From NCBI GenBank assembly GCA_016713535.1, contig JADJOY010000041.1:1-64000 (forward strand): 64,000 nucleotides of DNA, in the 5' to 3' direction. Made by a program: the position numbers and the translations under genes. The notes below the pieces were generated by a model that saw nothing but the letters and a program-made list of their open reading frames with translations, ran no database searches and was not told where the DNA came from. This DNA is from Deltaproteobacteria bacterium (lineage in GTDB: Bacteria; JADJOY01). Of this stretch, positions 12,593 to 22,738 are shown piece by piece (the first letter of the stretch is position 1; each line of letters begins with the position of its first letter).

Positions 12593-14024
12593 ATGAGAAC
12601 CAGGGGATGGGTTTCTGCGCTGGCGCTGCTAGGGGTGGCGGCCGTCGGCACGGCACAGGCTGGGGACTACGTGCCCGGTCAGGTCATCGTGAAGCTCAAG
12701 AAGGGGGCGTCGTCGGCGTCGCTCGCCGCCGTGCAGGCGCCCGGCACCTCGGCGCGCCCGGTCGGCAAGGCGTCGCTGGTGTCGCTGCGTCCCGAGGTCT
12801 CGGTCGAGGCGGCGGTGGCGTCGCTGGCGGCGAGCGCGGACGTCGAGTATGTGCAGCCGAACTGGATCCGCCACATCCTCGCGACGCCCAACGACCCCTC
12901 GTACGGCAGCCAGTGGGGCTGGGCGAAGATCAGCGCGCCGCAGGCGTGGGACGTGACGACGGGCTCGAGCGCGATCGCGGTGAACATCACCGACACCGGC
13001 GCTGACCTCGACCACCCGGACCTCGTGGCCAACATCTGGACCAACGCGCTCGAGGCGTCGGGTGTGGCGGGCGTGGACGACGACGGCAACGGTTACGTCG
13101 ACGACATCCACGGCTGGAACGCGATCACCAACACCGGCAATCCGCAGGACGACAACGGCCACGGCACGCACACGGCGGGCACCATCGGCGCGGGGACGAA
13201 CAACGGCGTGGGCGTCGCGGGCGCCAACTGGACCTCCAAGATCGTGCCGTGCAAGTTCCTCAGCGGTACGGGGTCGGGCTCGGACGCGGACGCGGTCGAG
13301 TGCGTCGACTACATCATCGCGACCAAGAACAATCCCGCGAGCGGCGCCGACATCCGCGTGTCGAGCAACTCGTGGGGCGGCGGTGGCTCGGCACCGGCTC
13401 TCAAAGCGGCGATCCAGGAGGCGGGCGACAACGGCATCCTGTGGGTGAACGCGGCCGGTAACAGCGCCGTCGACAACGACTGCAAGCCGGCGGACGCGTA
13501 TCCCTCGGTGGAGAACACCACCAACATGGTCGCGGTCGCGTCGACGACCTCGACCGACGCGATGTCCTCGTTCTCGCAGTACGGCGCCTCGTCCGTGGAC
13601 ATCGGCGCGCCGGGATCCAGCATCAACAGCACCTACTGGAACAACACCTACTCGTCGCTGAGCGGCACCAGCATGGCGACCCCGCACGTGGCCGGCGTCG
13701 CCGCGCTCGTGCTGTCGGTGAACCCGGGTCTCTCGATGACCCAGCTTCGCGAGCAGATCCTCCGCAACGGCGATTCGATCTCGTCGATGGACGGCACCAC
13801 CACCACCGGCATGCGTCTCAACGCCTTCAAGGCCGTGACGAACGCAGTGACGGTGGCGCCCGATCGTGACGGCGACGGCGTGCCCGACCTGCGCGACAAC
13901 TGCCCGTAGCGTGTCCAACGCGAGCCAGGCGGACGCGGACGCGGACGGCATCGGCGACGACTGCGTGCCGGCGGGCTGCAGCGGCGGTGGCTGCGGTGGC
14001 GGAGCGCCTCCCGCGGTGGAGTGA
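12593..14024 (+). CDS. Secreted subtilisin-like serine peptidase (S8) with thrombospondin type-3 tail, one frame change
   Basis: Secreted protease. Signal peptide (MRTRGWVSALALLGVAAVGTA), an inhibitor/propeptide region (YVPGQVIVKLKKG to ADVEYVQPNW), then the S8 domain with all three catalytic motifs: DTGADLDHPD, GHGTHTAG and GTSMATPHVAG. A calcium-binding TSP3 motif (DRDGDGVPDLRDNCP) ends the first frame at 13909. One base earlier the reading resumes as SVSNASQADADADGIGDDC, then a short Cys/Gly-rich tail, to a TGA at 14024, so a 1-nt insertion near 13907 is likely. RBS GGGGAGGGAG precedes ATG 12593. A strong terminator follows. Confidence 0.92.
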
Positions 14025-14062
14025 TCGCCGGCGGACGATCCGTTCGCTCGATCGGTAAGGAA

Positions 14063-14099
14063 CGCGGGCCGGAGGCGAACCTCCGGCCCGCGGTTTTTT
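14063..14099 (+). terminator. Rho-independent terminator after the subtilase gene
   Basis: Perfect 13-bp stem CGCGGGCCGGAGG / CCTCCGGCCCGCG with loop CGAA, followed by G and six Ts. It lies 38 bp after the subtilase stop at 14024, which supports the longer, frame-corrected end of that gene. Confidence 0.92.
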
Positions 14100-14113
14100 G
14101 AAGGCGCACAACG

Positions 14114-15028
14114 ATGCACCCGACTTTGACCCTCCTCGGCCATGTCGAGCGCACCTACCTCGTGGCTCACCTGGTGGGGATCGTGCTCGGGCTGGTCCTC
14201 GGCTGGCGTGAGCTGCGCCGGATCGGGCTGAGCGCGGCTCGTGCGGCCGCGACGCTCTGCGGGCTGGTGGTGGCCGCACACCTGGGCGCGCACGCCTACC
14301 ACGTCGTCACCAACCCGGAGCACTACTGGCTCGGTCGGGGTGAGTGGCGGGACTTCGCGACCCAGGGGCTGTCGCTGCACGGAGGCATCCTCGGCGCCTA
14401 CGTGGGGCTCTTGGTCGCCGCGCGTCTGCTATCGGTCGGCTCGTGGGTACTCGGCGATGCGCTCGCCCCGAGTGGTGCGCTCGCGCTCGGCGTGTTCAGG
14501 CTGGGCTGCTGGGCGGAGGGGTGCTGCTACGGTCGGCGGCTGCCCGCTGGCTCGTTGCTCGAAGGAGTCAGCACGATGCTGGTCCGGAACCAGCTCGTCA
14601 GCCTGCACCCAACGCAGCTCTATTGCGCCGGGTTTGCATTCGCGTTGTTCGGGTGGATGTGGGCGCGGCGGCGAAAGCAGCGTTTCGAGGGCGAGCTCGC
14701 CGTGGCCGGCATGGTCCTCTATCCGGCCTGGCGCTTCGTCGTGGAGTTCTGGCGCGCCGACACCCCCAAGAGCTTCCCGGTGCTCGGGCTGGCGCTGTCG
14801 TCGAATCAGCTCGTGGCGGCCGGGCTCTTCGCCCTCGGTCTGGCCTTCCTGTGGCGCCACCGAGAGGCGCTGCGTTCGGGGGCACCCGCGGGCGTATTGG
14901 GGGAGACCGCTGGTCCGGGCGCGACCGCTACGGACGGCGCGAGACGGCGAGGCGCGCGACGACGGCTTCGGGTCGAGTGGAGTCGACCATCGCGGCGGCG
15001 GCGCGGAGCGCGAGCGCCTCGATCGTGA
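14114..15028 (+). CDS. Lgt-like prolipoprotein diacylglyceryl transferase family protein
   Basis: Polytopic inner-membrane protein of about 300 residues in the Lgt family, which transfers diacylglyceryl to the lipobox Cys of prolipoproteins. Visible features: repeated membrane helices, SLHGGILGAYVG, the Arg-containing motif FRLGCWAEGCCYGRR, HPTQLYC, and WRFVVEFWRAD. The motif has three Cys (C..GCCYG) where E. coli Lgt has NFINGE, so this may be a paralogue rather than the housekeeping enzyme. The last 35 residues are basic and overlap the convergent GMC gene by 101 bp; the real C-terminus may lie near 14930. Confidence 0.8.
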   Translation: MHPTLTLLGHVERTYLVAHLVGIVLGLVLGWRELRRIGLSAARAAATLCGLVVAAHLGAHAYHVVTNPEHYWLGRGEWRDFATQGLSLHGGILGAYVGLLVAARLLSVGSWVLGDALAPSGALALGVFRLGCWAEGCCYGRRLPAGSLLEGVSTMLVRNQLVSLHPTQLYCAGFAFALFGWMWARRRKQRFEGELAVAGMVLYPAWRFVVEFWRADTPKSFPVLGLALSSNQLVAAGLFALGLAFLWRHREALRSGAPAGVLGETAGPGATATDGARRRGARRRLRVEWSRPSRRRRGARAPRS

Positions 15029-16679
15029 GAGTCGGGTTGTAGCCCGAGCCGGTGGGCAGCACCGAGCCGTCGATGCACCACAGATTCCCGATGTCGTGGA
15101 AGCGCTGGAGCCTGTCGACGACCGAGGTCCGCGGATCGCTTCCCATCCGCATGGCGCCCATGACGTGGCGTGTGGTCGGCGTGACGTTGCCGTCGTAGCG
15201 CGGTGGCACGAACGCGAACTGGGCTCCGGCGGCGCCATGGATGTCGATCATCCTTTCGCCGTAGTAGCGGCTCGCCGACAGCTCGAAGGCGTGGGGCTGA
15301 TACGTGATGCGCGCCGCCGGCTGACCGTGGATGTCCTTGACGTCGGGGTCGAGGTCGACGCGATTGGTCAGCTGCGGCGCATCCTCGCCCTGCAACGTCA
15401 TCACGCCGATGTGGGCTCCGAACGGGCTCGCGCGCAGGAGCTTCTTCAAGAACCGCCCGCGGGCGAACAGCGAGTGCACGTAGTTCTTGGCTTCGGAGAT
15501 CTTCTCCGAATTCGTGCCGAACTCGATGACGCCGCCGAGAGGATGGTCCGGATCGTTCGGCACGCCGCGAAAGTCCGCCATGCCAGAGGCGACCGAGCGT
15601 CCGCGCTCGCCGTGGAGGCTCTGGCGATAGATCCCGATCCCGAGCGTCTGGAAGTGGTACATGAGGCAGCGGCCGACGCGGTCGGACGAGTTGCCCACGC
15701 CGGGACCGTCGCGGTCGGAGAGCAGGCACAGCCGGGCCGACTCGATCCCACCCGCGGCGAGGATGTAGCGGTCCCCGCTCACGGTCGCCGGCTGTCCGGC
15801 GGGGTCGAGGTACTGGAGCCCGGTGACCTCGTTGCCTACGGCGTTGGTCACGATGCGCGTGACGATGCAGTTGTAGCGGAGCTGCACGCGGCCGGTCAGC
15901 AGCGCCTTGCGGATCGTGGTGACGGCGGGGGTGCCCTTCGCATTGGTCGGGCAGCCGTAGAAGCTGCACAGCCCACAGTCGTTGCACGCGGGGCGGCCGT
16001 CGTAGGCGCGCGACAGGTTGACGCCAGGGTACGGGAACGGCGTGTACCCGAGCTTGCGCGCGCCCTCGCCGATGAGCGCGCCGACGTACATGTCGGGGCC
16101 TGGTGGCAGCGGGTAGTCGGCCGAGCGGGGCGACTCGAACGGGTTCGCGCCGGCGCGCCCGGAGACCCCGACCTCGTGCTCGGCGGCAGCGTAGAACGGC
16201 TCGAGCTCGTCGTAGGTGAGCGGCCAGTCGGCCCAGTCCGCGTCGGGCATGTCGCCGAGCTCCGACCTCATGCGGAAGTCGAAGTCGTTGAAGCGCGGCG
16301 TCTTGCCGTCGGCGTGGATCTGGCCGCCACCGACGGCCTTGGGGAGGTTGTTCACCTCCCCGACGTAGGTGCGTTTCCCCTGCGCGACGGACTCGCGGAA
16401 CGTGCGAGGCTCGACACGCGTCTGCTGCGACACCAGCCCGCGAGTGGAGAGCTTGAGCTCGTCGCTCGAGAAGAGCGGGATCGGGAAGCCCGGGCGCGGA
16501 TCGTCGAGGCCGAGGAAGTAGTTGTTGCCGGCTTCGAGGATGCAAACGGTGAGACCCGCGTCCGCGAGGACGCGCACCGCCGAGCCGCCGCCCGGACCGC
16601 TGCCGATGATGACGACGTCGAAGTGGGCGAGGCTGGTGTTGCCCAGGACGTTCGGCACCCGCGACGGCAAGTTGGACAT
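14928..16679 (-). CDS. GMC-family FAD oxidoreductase (large subunit)
   Basis: FAD-dependent alcohol/sugar dehydrogenase of 583 residues. FAD motif DVVIIGSGPGGGSA near the N-terminus, GGGQIHADGKTPRF, a Cys cluster in PACNDCGLCSFYGCP, ILAAGGIESARLCL, and the C-terminal GMC block (VMGAMRMG, WCIDGSVLPTGSGYNPTLTI). Its ATG overlaps the stop of the upstream gene as ATGA (16676-16679), implying translational coupling. The partner is a Tat-exported gluconate-2-dehydrogenase-subunit-3 protein, so this subunit probably works in the periplasm by co-export. Electron acceptor and substrate are not evident. Confidence 0.9.
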   Translation of the reverse strand: MSNLPSRVPNVLGNTSLAHFDVVIIGSGPGGGSAVRVLADAGLTVCILEAGNNYFLGLDDPRPGFPIPLFSSDELKLSTRGLVSQQTRVEPRTFRESVAQGKRTYVGEVNNLPKAVGGGQIHADGKTPRFNDFDFRMRSELGDMPDADWADWPLTYDELEPFYAAAEHEVGVSGRAGANPFESPRSADYPLPPGPDMYVGALIGEGARKLGYTPFPYPGVNLSRAYDGRPACNDCGLCSFYGCPTNAKGTPAVTTIRKALLTGRVQLRYNCIVTRIVTNAVGNEVTGLQYLDPAGQPATVSGDRYILAAGGIESARLCLLSDRDGPGVGNSSDRVGRCLMYHFQTLGIGIYRQSLHGERGRSVASGMADFRGVPNDPDHPLGGVIEFGTNSEKISEAKNYVHSLFARGRFLKKLLRASPFGAHIGVMTLQGEDAPQLTNRVDLDPDVKDIHGQPAARITYQPHAFELSASRYYGERMIDIHGAAGAQFAFVPPRYDGNVTPTTRHVMGAMRMGSDPRTSVVDRLQRFHDIGNLWCIDGSVLPTGSGYNPTLTIEALALRAAAAMVDSTRPEAVVARLAVSRRP

Positions 16680-17599
16680 CAGTAGAACCGCTTCCCGCCC
16701 TGCGCGAGCGTCACGATCGTGAGCACCGTGACGATGTCTCTCTCGAAGCCGTCGTTGGGCAGGTTCGGATCCAGGGTCTGGCACGGTTGATCCGGACGGT
16801 CGCGCGACTCGCCGGTGGCCGGGTCGAAGAGGGTGTGCCCGAGCGGCTGGCTGTCACCGTCGTAGTGGTACTGGCGCCACGCGATCTGGTCGCGGTTGCC
16901 GCCGTACTCGGGGGCGCAGAACAGACCTTCGCAGAGGTGGTCGAGCACGGCGTCGCGAAAGAGCTTGGGTGTCCGATCGAAGAAGTCGAGGCGCTGCTCG
17001 GGCGTGCCATCGGCGTAGCTCGCGAGCCCCTCCTGCTGGGCGAGGGTTTCGAGCTGTGCCAGCCCGTCGTGATAGAGCGCGAGCCAGCCAGGCGTGGTCG
17101 GCACCGCGCCGTCGTTGATGTTGCCGTTCGGCACCGCGTCCGAGCCGAAGAACTCGATGCGGAACGCGGCTTCCTGAAGCCGCGTCGGCTCTAGCACGTC
17201 GTGGAAGTGGTTCGCGGGGAAGACGTTGCTCGCGTCCCCGGTCTTCGGATCCGGATAGGGGACTCGCCCGCTGTACGGGCCACCGCGGAAGAGCTGCGGC
17301 AACGGATGGTCGAAGGCTGCGAGCCAGCGATCGACGTATTCGACCGCTCCCGCCCCCAGCGCACCTACGGTCTCGTCCTCGGGGATGAGCGCCTCGGCCA
17401 GTGCTTCGAGCGTCGTGCGCTGACTCTCGGAGAGGTAGCGACGCGTGGGGCCGCTGGAGCTGCCGCACCCCGGGAGGCCGGTGCTCGCCGCGACCGCGGC
17501 GGCGCCCCCCGCCGCCACGGTGCGCAGGAAGTCACGGCGCCCGAAGTTCGAGAGCTCGCGCGCGGGCGTGTCGGTGTCGTCGCTGCTCATGGAGGTCAC
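16679..17599 (-). CDS. Gluconate 2-dehydrogenase subunit 3 family protein, Tat-exported
   Basis: Small subunit of a GMC dehydrogenase complex, about 303-306 residues (start ATG 17599 or 17590). The N-terminus has a twin-arginine signal (NFGRRDFLRTVAAGG, hydrophobic Ala-rich core, then LPGCG). The body resembles the subunit-3 family (TLEALAEALIPEDE, YVDRWLAAF, RIEFFGSDAVPNG). It overlaps the GMC gene by 4 nt. In the family it carries the signal peptide for the complex. Divergent from the glycosidase-like lipoprotein gene at 17678. Confidence 0.85.
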   Translation of the reverse strand: MTSMSSDDTDTPARELSNFGRRDFLRTVAAGGAAAVAASTGLPGCGSSSGPTRRYLSESQRTTLEALAEALIPEDETVGALGAGAVEYVDRWLAAFDHPLPQLFRGGPYSGRVPYPDPKTGDASNVFPANHFHDVLEPTRLQEAAFRIEFFGSDAVPNGNINDGAVPTTPGWLALYHDGLAQLETLAQQEGLASYADGTPEQRLDFFDRTPKLFRDAVLDHLCEGLFCAPEYGGNRDQIAWRQYHYDGDSQPLGHTLFDPATGESRDRPDQPCQTLDPNLPNDGFERDIVTVLTIVTLAQGGKRFY

Positions 17600-17677
17600 G
17601 CGTACCGCTTCCGATTACACGCGTGCCGGGGCCCGAATCAAGGTCGATGTTCGCGCGCGCCGAGCTAAGATCGGCGC

Positions 17678-20035
17678 ATGGTCACTCGCAGAGCGGTGGT
17701 GCTCGCATTGGCGTGGCTTTGCTCGAGTGGGTGTGGAGGCGGGCGGGCCACCTCGCCGACTCCATGGCTCGCGGCGCATCCGGAGCTCGCCGATCGCAGC
17801 GCGTGGCGGATGGACGTCGACGCCGCCGCACGACCCGATGTCCGCGCCCTCGGCCCGGTCGGGGTCGGCAACGGCAAGGTCTTCGGCCTCCTCGGCGACG
17901 GTTACCCGCTCGCGACCTGGCACAACCTCGGTGGCCCCACCTACCACCGGCCCTTCAAGTGGTTCAGCGACCAGACGCCCCACCTGGTCGCGGAGGGCGC
18001 GCGCCGCGAGGCGCTTCACGAGACGCTCTCGTACGTCCGTCGCACCCCGGTGGCGATCGTCGAGGCGAGCGACACCGAGCTCGCATGGACACTCGTCGCG
18101 TTCGCGCCGCGCGGTGCCGGCGACTCCCGCACCGAGGACGCGCTCGTGGGAGTGTGGGTGGTGGCGAACCACTCGGAGCGTGCGATCACGGACGTGGGCC
18201 TCGAGCTCGGCGGCACCCTCGCTCGGTACGACGGCCGAGGCCTGGTCGAGAACGACACCTCGGATCGGCACCTTCACGTGCGCCCGGTGGGCACGGTCGA
18301 GACCACCGCCGCCGGCGAGAACGGCTTCACGATCGCGCTCGGCACGCTCGCGCCCGGTGAGGAGCGCGTCGTGCCGACGGCGCTCGTGTTCACGATCGGC
18401 GGGGCCGCGCCAGAGGCGATCTTCGAGGCCATCGAGTCCGCGGGCGTGGACGCGCTCCTCGACGCCACGCTCGCGTGGTGGAGCGAGTGGTTCTCCCGCG
18501 CCGCGCGCGTCGAGTCGCCCGACCCCGCGTTCGACGACCTCTTCGACGCGCTGGTCCTCGCGGTCAAGGTGAACCAGGCCTCCACCGGGGCTCTCAGCCA
18601 GATGAGCCAATACGCGTATACCTGGCTCCGCGATACCCACGGCCCGTCGATCTTCTACCCGCGCATCGGACTCGCGGCCGACTTTCGCGACATGCTCGAC
18701 TACCAGTACGGGATCGCGGTCGTGAACGGCGATCTCTCGAACGCGTTGCCGGCGGACCAGGACCTCTCGGACCTGCCACCACCTCCCGACTGGCGGAACC
18801 TCCCCACCTACACATGGCGCACCCGCGCCGAGGGGCCGAGCTTCGTGGTCCTGGAGTACGAGCAATACGAGCGCGCCACCGCCGACGGCGAGCGCCCCGC
18901 GGCGCGCTTCGACATGCTCGCCCACGCGCTCGACGGCCAGCAGCTCGTGGACGGCTGCCTCCAGTACTACTCGGGCGACGAGACGTTCGAGGACGTGAAG
19001 GAGGCGACCTTCGGCCAGAACGCCCTCGCCGAGCCGGACGAGTCGACCCTCTCGGCGTATTCGTCGTACGCGATGATCCGGGCGGCTCGCTATCTAGCCG
19101 ATCTCGCCACCCGCACGGGCCGTAGCGCCGACGCGGCTCACTTCGCCCAGCTCGCCGTGGACGTGGCGCGCTGTCTCGACGAGGTCTTCTGGATCCCGGA
19201 TCGGGGTCACTATGCGATCGAGGCGAGCACCGCCACCCGGGTACCCGATCCGCGCCTCTACGAGGACGTGAGCACGATGCCGCTCTGGCTCGAGGTGATG
19301 GAGCCGAGCGATCCGAAGGCGGTGGCGAACTTCGACTCCCTGCTCGCCGAGCTCGCCCGTCCGGACGGGACCATCGTCTCCGCACTGCCCGCCGCGTACA
19401 AGTTGGTCTTCCAGCACGTCGAGCTCGGCGTGCAGACTGGGATGACGCAGGGCTACTGGCTGGTGAACCTCGATCGGATGTTCCACCCGATGGCCGACGA
19501 GACCTTCCGACGCTGGCGCGACATCCCGACACCAACGGGCTTCACCGAGGAAGCGCTGATCGTGGACGATTGGACTCACCTGCAGGTGATCCGCGAGCCA
19601 TTCGGGTTCGTCGGCGACGTCTCGGCTCGTTACCGGAGCTGGGAAGCCGGGATCGTCGGCAACGCCTTGCTCACGCACCTCGCCGGCTACGATGCCGACG
19701 TGGCCAGGGGGAAGGTGCGCCTCGCGCCCCACCTGCCGCCCGAGTGGGACTACCACAGGTGGCGCGGGCTCTCGTTCGGAGCCGGGCGCTTCGACGTCGA
19801 GGTGCGGCGCCGCGGCGTGGCGGGGCGCGAGGTCGTTCTGGCCACGGACGCTTCGGCGGGCTTCGAGCTCGCGCTCGCGGTGCCGATCGACGGCGCCTTC
19901 GGCTCGGCCAGCGTCGACGGCGTGCCCGTCGAGGCCACCGCGAGGCTCAACCGCTACGGCCGGACGGTGGTGACCTTCCCGGCACTCGCCATCCCCGCCG
20001 GGCGCAGGACGGCGATCACGGTCGAGCCCGGCTGA
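17678..20035 (+). CDS. Large lipoprotein with (alpha/alpha)6-barrel glycoside-hydrolase-like domain
   Basis: 785-residue lipoprotein. Start MVTRRAVVLALAWLCSSGCGGG with a lipobox SSGC and Gly linker. A beta-sandwich-like N-terminal half is followed by a helical barrel rich in Trp and acidic residues (YTWLRDTHGPSIFYPR, DVYEDVSTMPLWLEVM-like segment near residue 530, TQGYWLVNLDRMFH, VDDWTHLQVIREPFGFVGDVSARYRSWEAGIVGN), then a C-terminal beta domain. The pattern resembles glycogen-debranching/GH15-GH63-like enzymes, but I cannot assign a family or the catalytic pair with certainty. Probably cell-surface or periplasmic carbohydrate processing. Confidence 0.72.
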   Translation: MVTRRAVVLALAWLCSSGCGGGRATSPTPWLAAHPELADRSAWRMDVDAAARPDVRALGPVGVGNGKVFGLLGDGYPLATWHNLGGPTYHRPFKWFSDQTPHLVAEGARREALHETLSYVRRTPVAIVEASDTELAWTLVAFAPRGAGDSRTEDALVGVWVVANHSERAITDVGLELGGTLARYDGRGLVENDTSDRHLHVRPVGTVETTAAGENGFTIALGTLAPGEERVVPTALVFTIGGAAPEAIFEAIESAGVDALLDATLAWWSEWFSRAARVESPDPAFDDLFDALVLAVKVNQASTGALSQMSQYAYTWLRDTHGPSIFYPRIGLAADFRDMLDYQYGIAVVNGDLSNALPADQDLSDLPPPPDWRNLPTYTWRTRAEGPSFVVLEYEQYERATADGERPAARFDMLAHALDGQQLVDGCLQYYSGDETFEDVKEATFGQNALAEPDESTLSAYSSYAMIRAARYLADLATRTGRSADAAHFAQLAVDVARCLDEVFWIPDRGHYAIEASTATRVPDPRLYEDVSTMPLWLEVMEPSDPKAVANFDSLLAELARPDGTIVSALPAAYKLVFQHVELGVQTGMTQGYWLVNLDRMFHPMADETFRRWRDIPTPTGFTEEALIVDDWTHLQVIREPFGFVGDVSARYRSWEAGIVGNALLTHLAGYDADVARGKVRLAPHLPPEWDYHRWRGLSFGAGRFDVEVRRRGVAGREVVLATDASAGFELALAVPIDGAFGSASVDGVPVEATARLNRYGRTVVTFPALAIPAGRRTAITVEPG

Positions 20036-20167
20036 CGAGTGCGCGAAGCTCGCGGAGGAGTTCGTGCGGCCCCACGACTGGCTGGCCGCCTGCCCGCGGT
20101 CGAGAGCGCGCCGACGCGCGCCCTCCCTCGCTCATCGGGTCGAAACCGTGATCGGTGCGCCGCGCTC

Positions 20168-20194
20168 TTAGCAGTCTCTCGGGCCGGCTGCTAA
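20168..20194. promoter_or_regulatory. CIRCE-like inverted repeat upstream of groES
   Basis: TTAGCAGTC-N9-GGCTGCTAA. The HrcA operator CIRCE is TTAGCACTC-N9-GAGTGCTAA; this copy has the exact 9-9-9 layout with one mismatch in the left arm and two in the right. It lies about 50 bp upstream of the promoter-like -35 box rather than downstream of it. HrcA control is inferred; no hrcA gene is in the window. Confidence 0.55.
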
Positions 20195-20246
20195 AAAGAG
20201 AGCCTAACTTCTCGAAATCATTGAATCGCAAAAAACCGTCCGGCCC

Positions 20247-20275
20247 TTGACACGCCCCAGGGCCGAACTTAGATT
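20247..20275 (+). promoter_or_regulatory. Sigma-70-like promoter for groES-groEL
   Basis: TTGACA, 17-bp spacer, TAGATT. The stretch just upstream (20200-20240) is the most AT-rich in the neighbourhood (TCTCGAAATCATTGAATC, A6 run), like an UP element. Confidence 0.65.
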
Positions 20276-20536
20276 GCGACGCGTTTCGGGGATCGGTCAC
20301 AGCCGCACGGGGCGGGCTCGGACGATCTCTCGGCCCCGGCTCCACCGGTGCGCGAGCGCCGGTCGCGACGAAGGGCACTCACAGAATCAGGAGTCATGAC
20401 GGTGACAGCGGCCGAGCCGGCCGCGGGAACCCCGATCGATCCGAGATCCACTCGCCGGCCGCGGCGAAGCTCGTCGACCCACGGCCCGACCGGCCCAGAC
20501 GCAACGTCCATCGAAGCCAAGGAGGAGGAAACGAAC
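20276..20536 (+). other. Long untranslated leader before groES
   Basis: About 260 bp between the predicted promoter and the groES start with no independent gene. The groES frame stays open upstream to an ATG near 20396, but that extension has no chaperonin similarity; the RBS GGAGGAGG at 20521-20528 fixes the start at 20537. I see no clear riboswitch or thermometer hairpin. Confidence 0.5.
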
Positions 20537-22502
<1,966 letters not shown>

Positions 22503-22526
22503 GTCCCGCTTCCCACGGGAAGTCTC

Positions 22527-22557
22527 AAAGGCGGCCCTCGCGGGCCGCCTTTTTTTT
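22527..22557 (+). terminator. Rho-independent terminator after groEL
   Basis: Stem AAAGGCGGCCC / GGGCCGCCTTT with loop TCGC, continuing into a T-run (eight Ts in all). It begins 25 bp after the groEL stop. Confidence 0.92.
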
Positions 22558-22738
22558 CTCCTCGATGGCCGCCGCCGAGGGCCCGGTCATCGACGAAGCG
22601 ATGACCCTCCAGCCGCTCGTGCTGCTCTGCTGGAGCGCGTCGGAGGGCTCGTGCGCGTCGCGACACCGGCAGTGCGGTGAGCGGCGAGCCGGGGACTGGG
22701 GCGGTAGACTGGCTTCAAACCCGTTTCCGGAGGCGACC

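Noticed and set aside
14928-15028. The basic C-terminal tail of the Lgt-like protein as a genuine domain
   Set aside because: It lies opposite the end of the GMC gene and has antisense-type composition; a frame error near 14930 is more likely.
20168-20194. The CIRCE-like repeat as a terminator for the glycosidase-like gene
   Set aside because: The right arm is followed by As, not Ts, on the plus strand; the 9-9-9 geometry fits CIRCE better.
20396-20536. An N-terminally extended GroES starting near 20396
   Set aside because: The extension has no chaperonin similarity, and a strong GGAGGAGG site precedes the canonical start at 20537.
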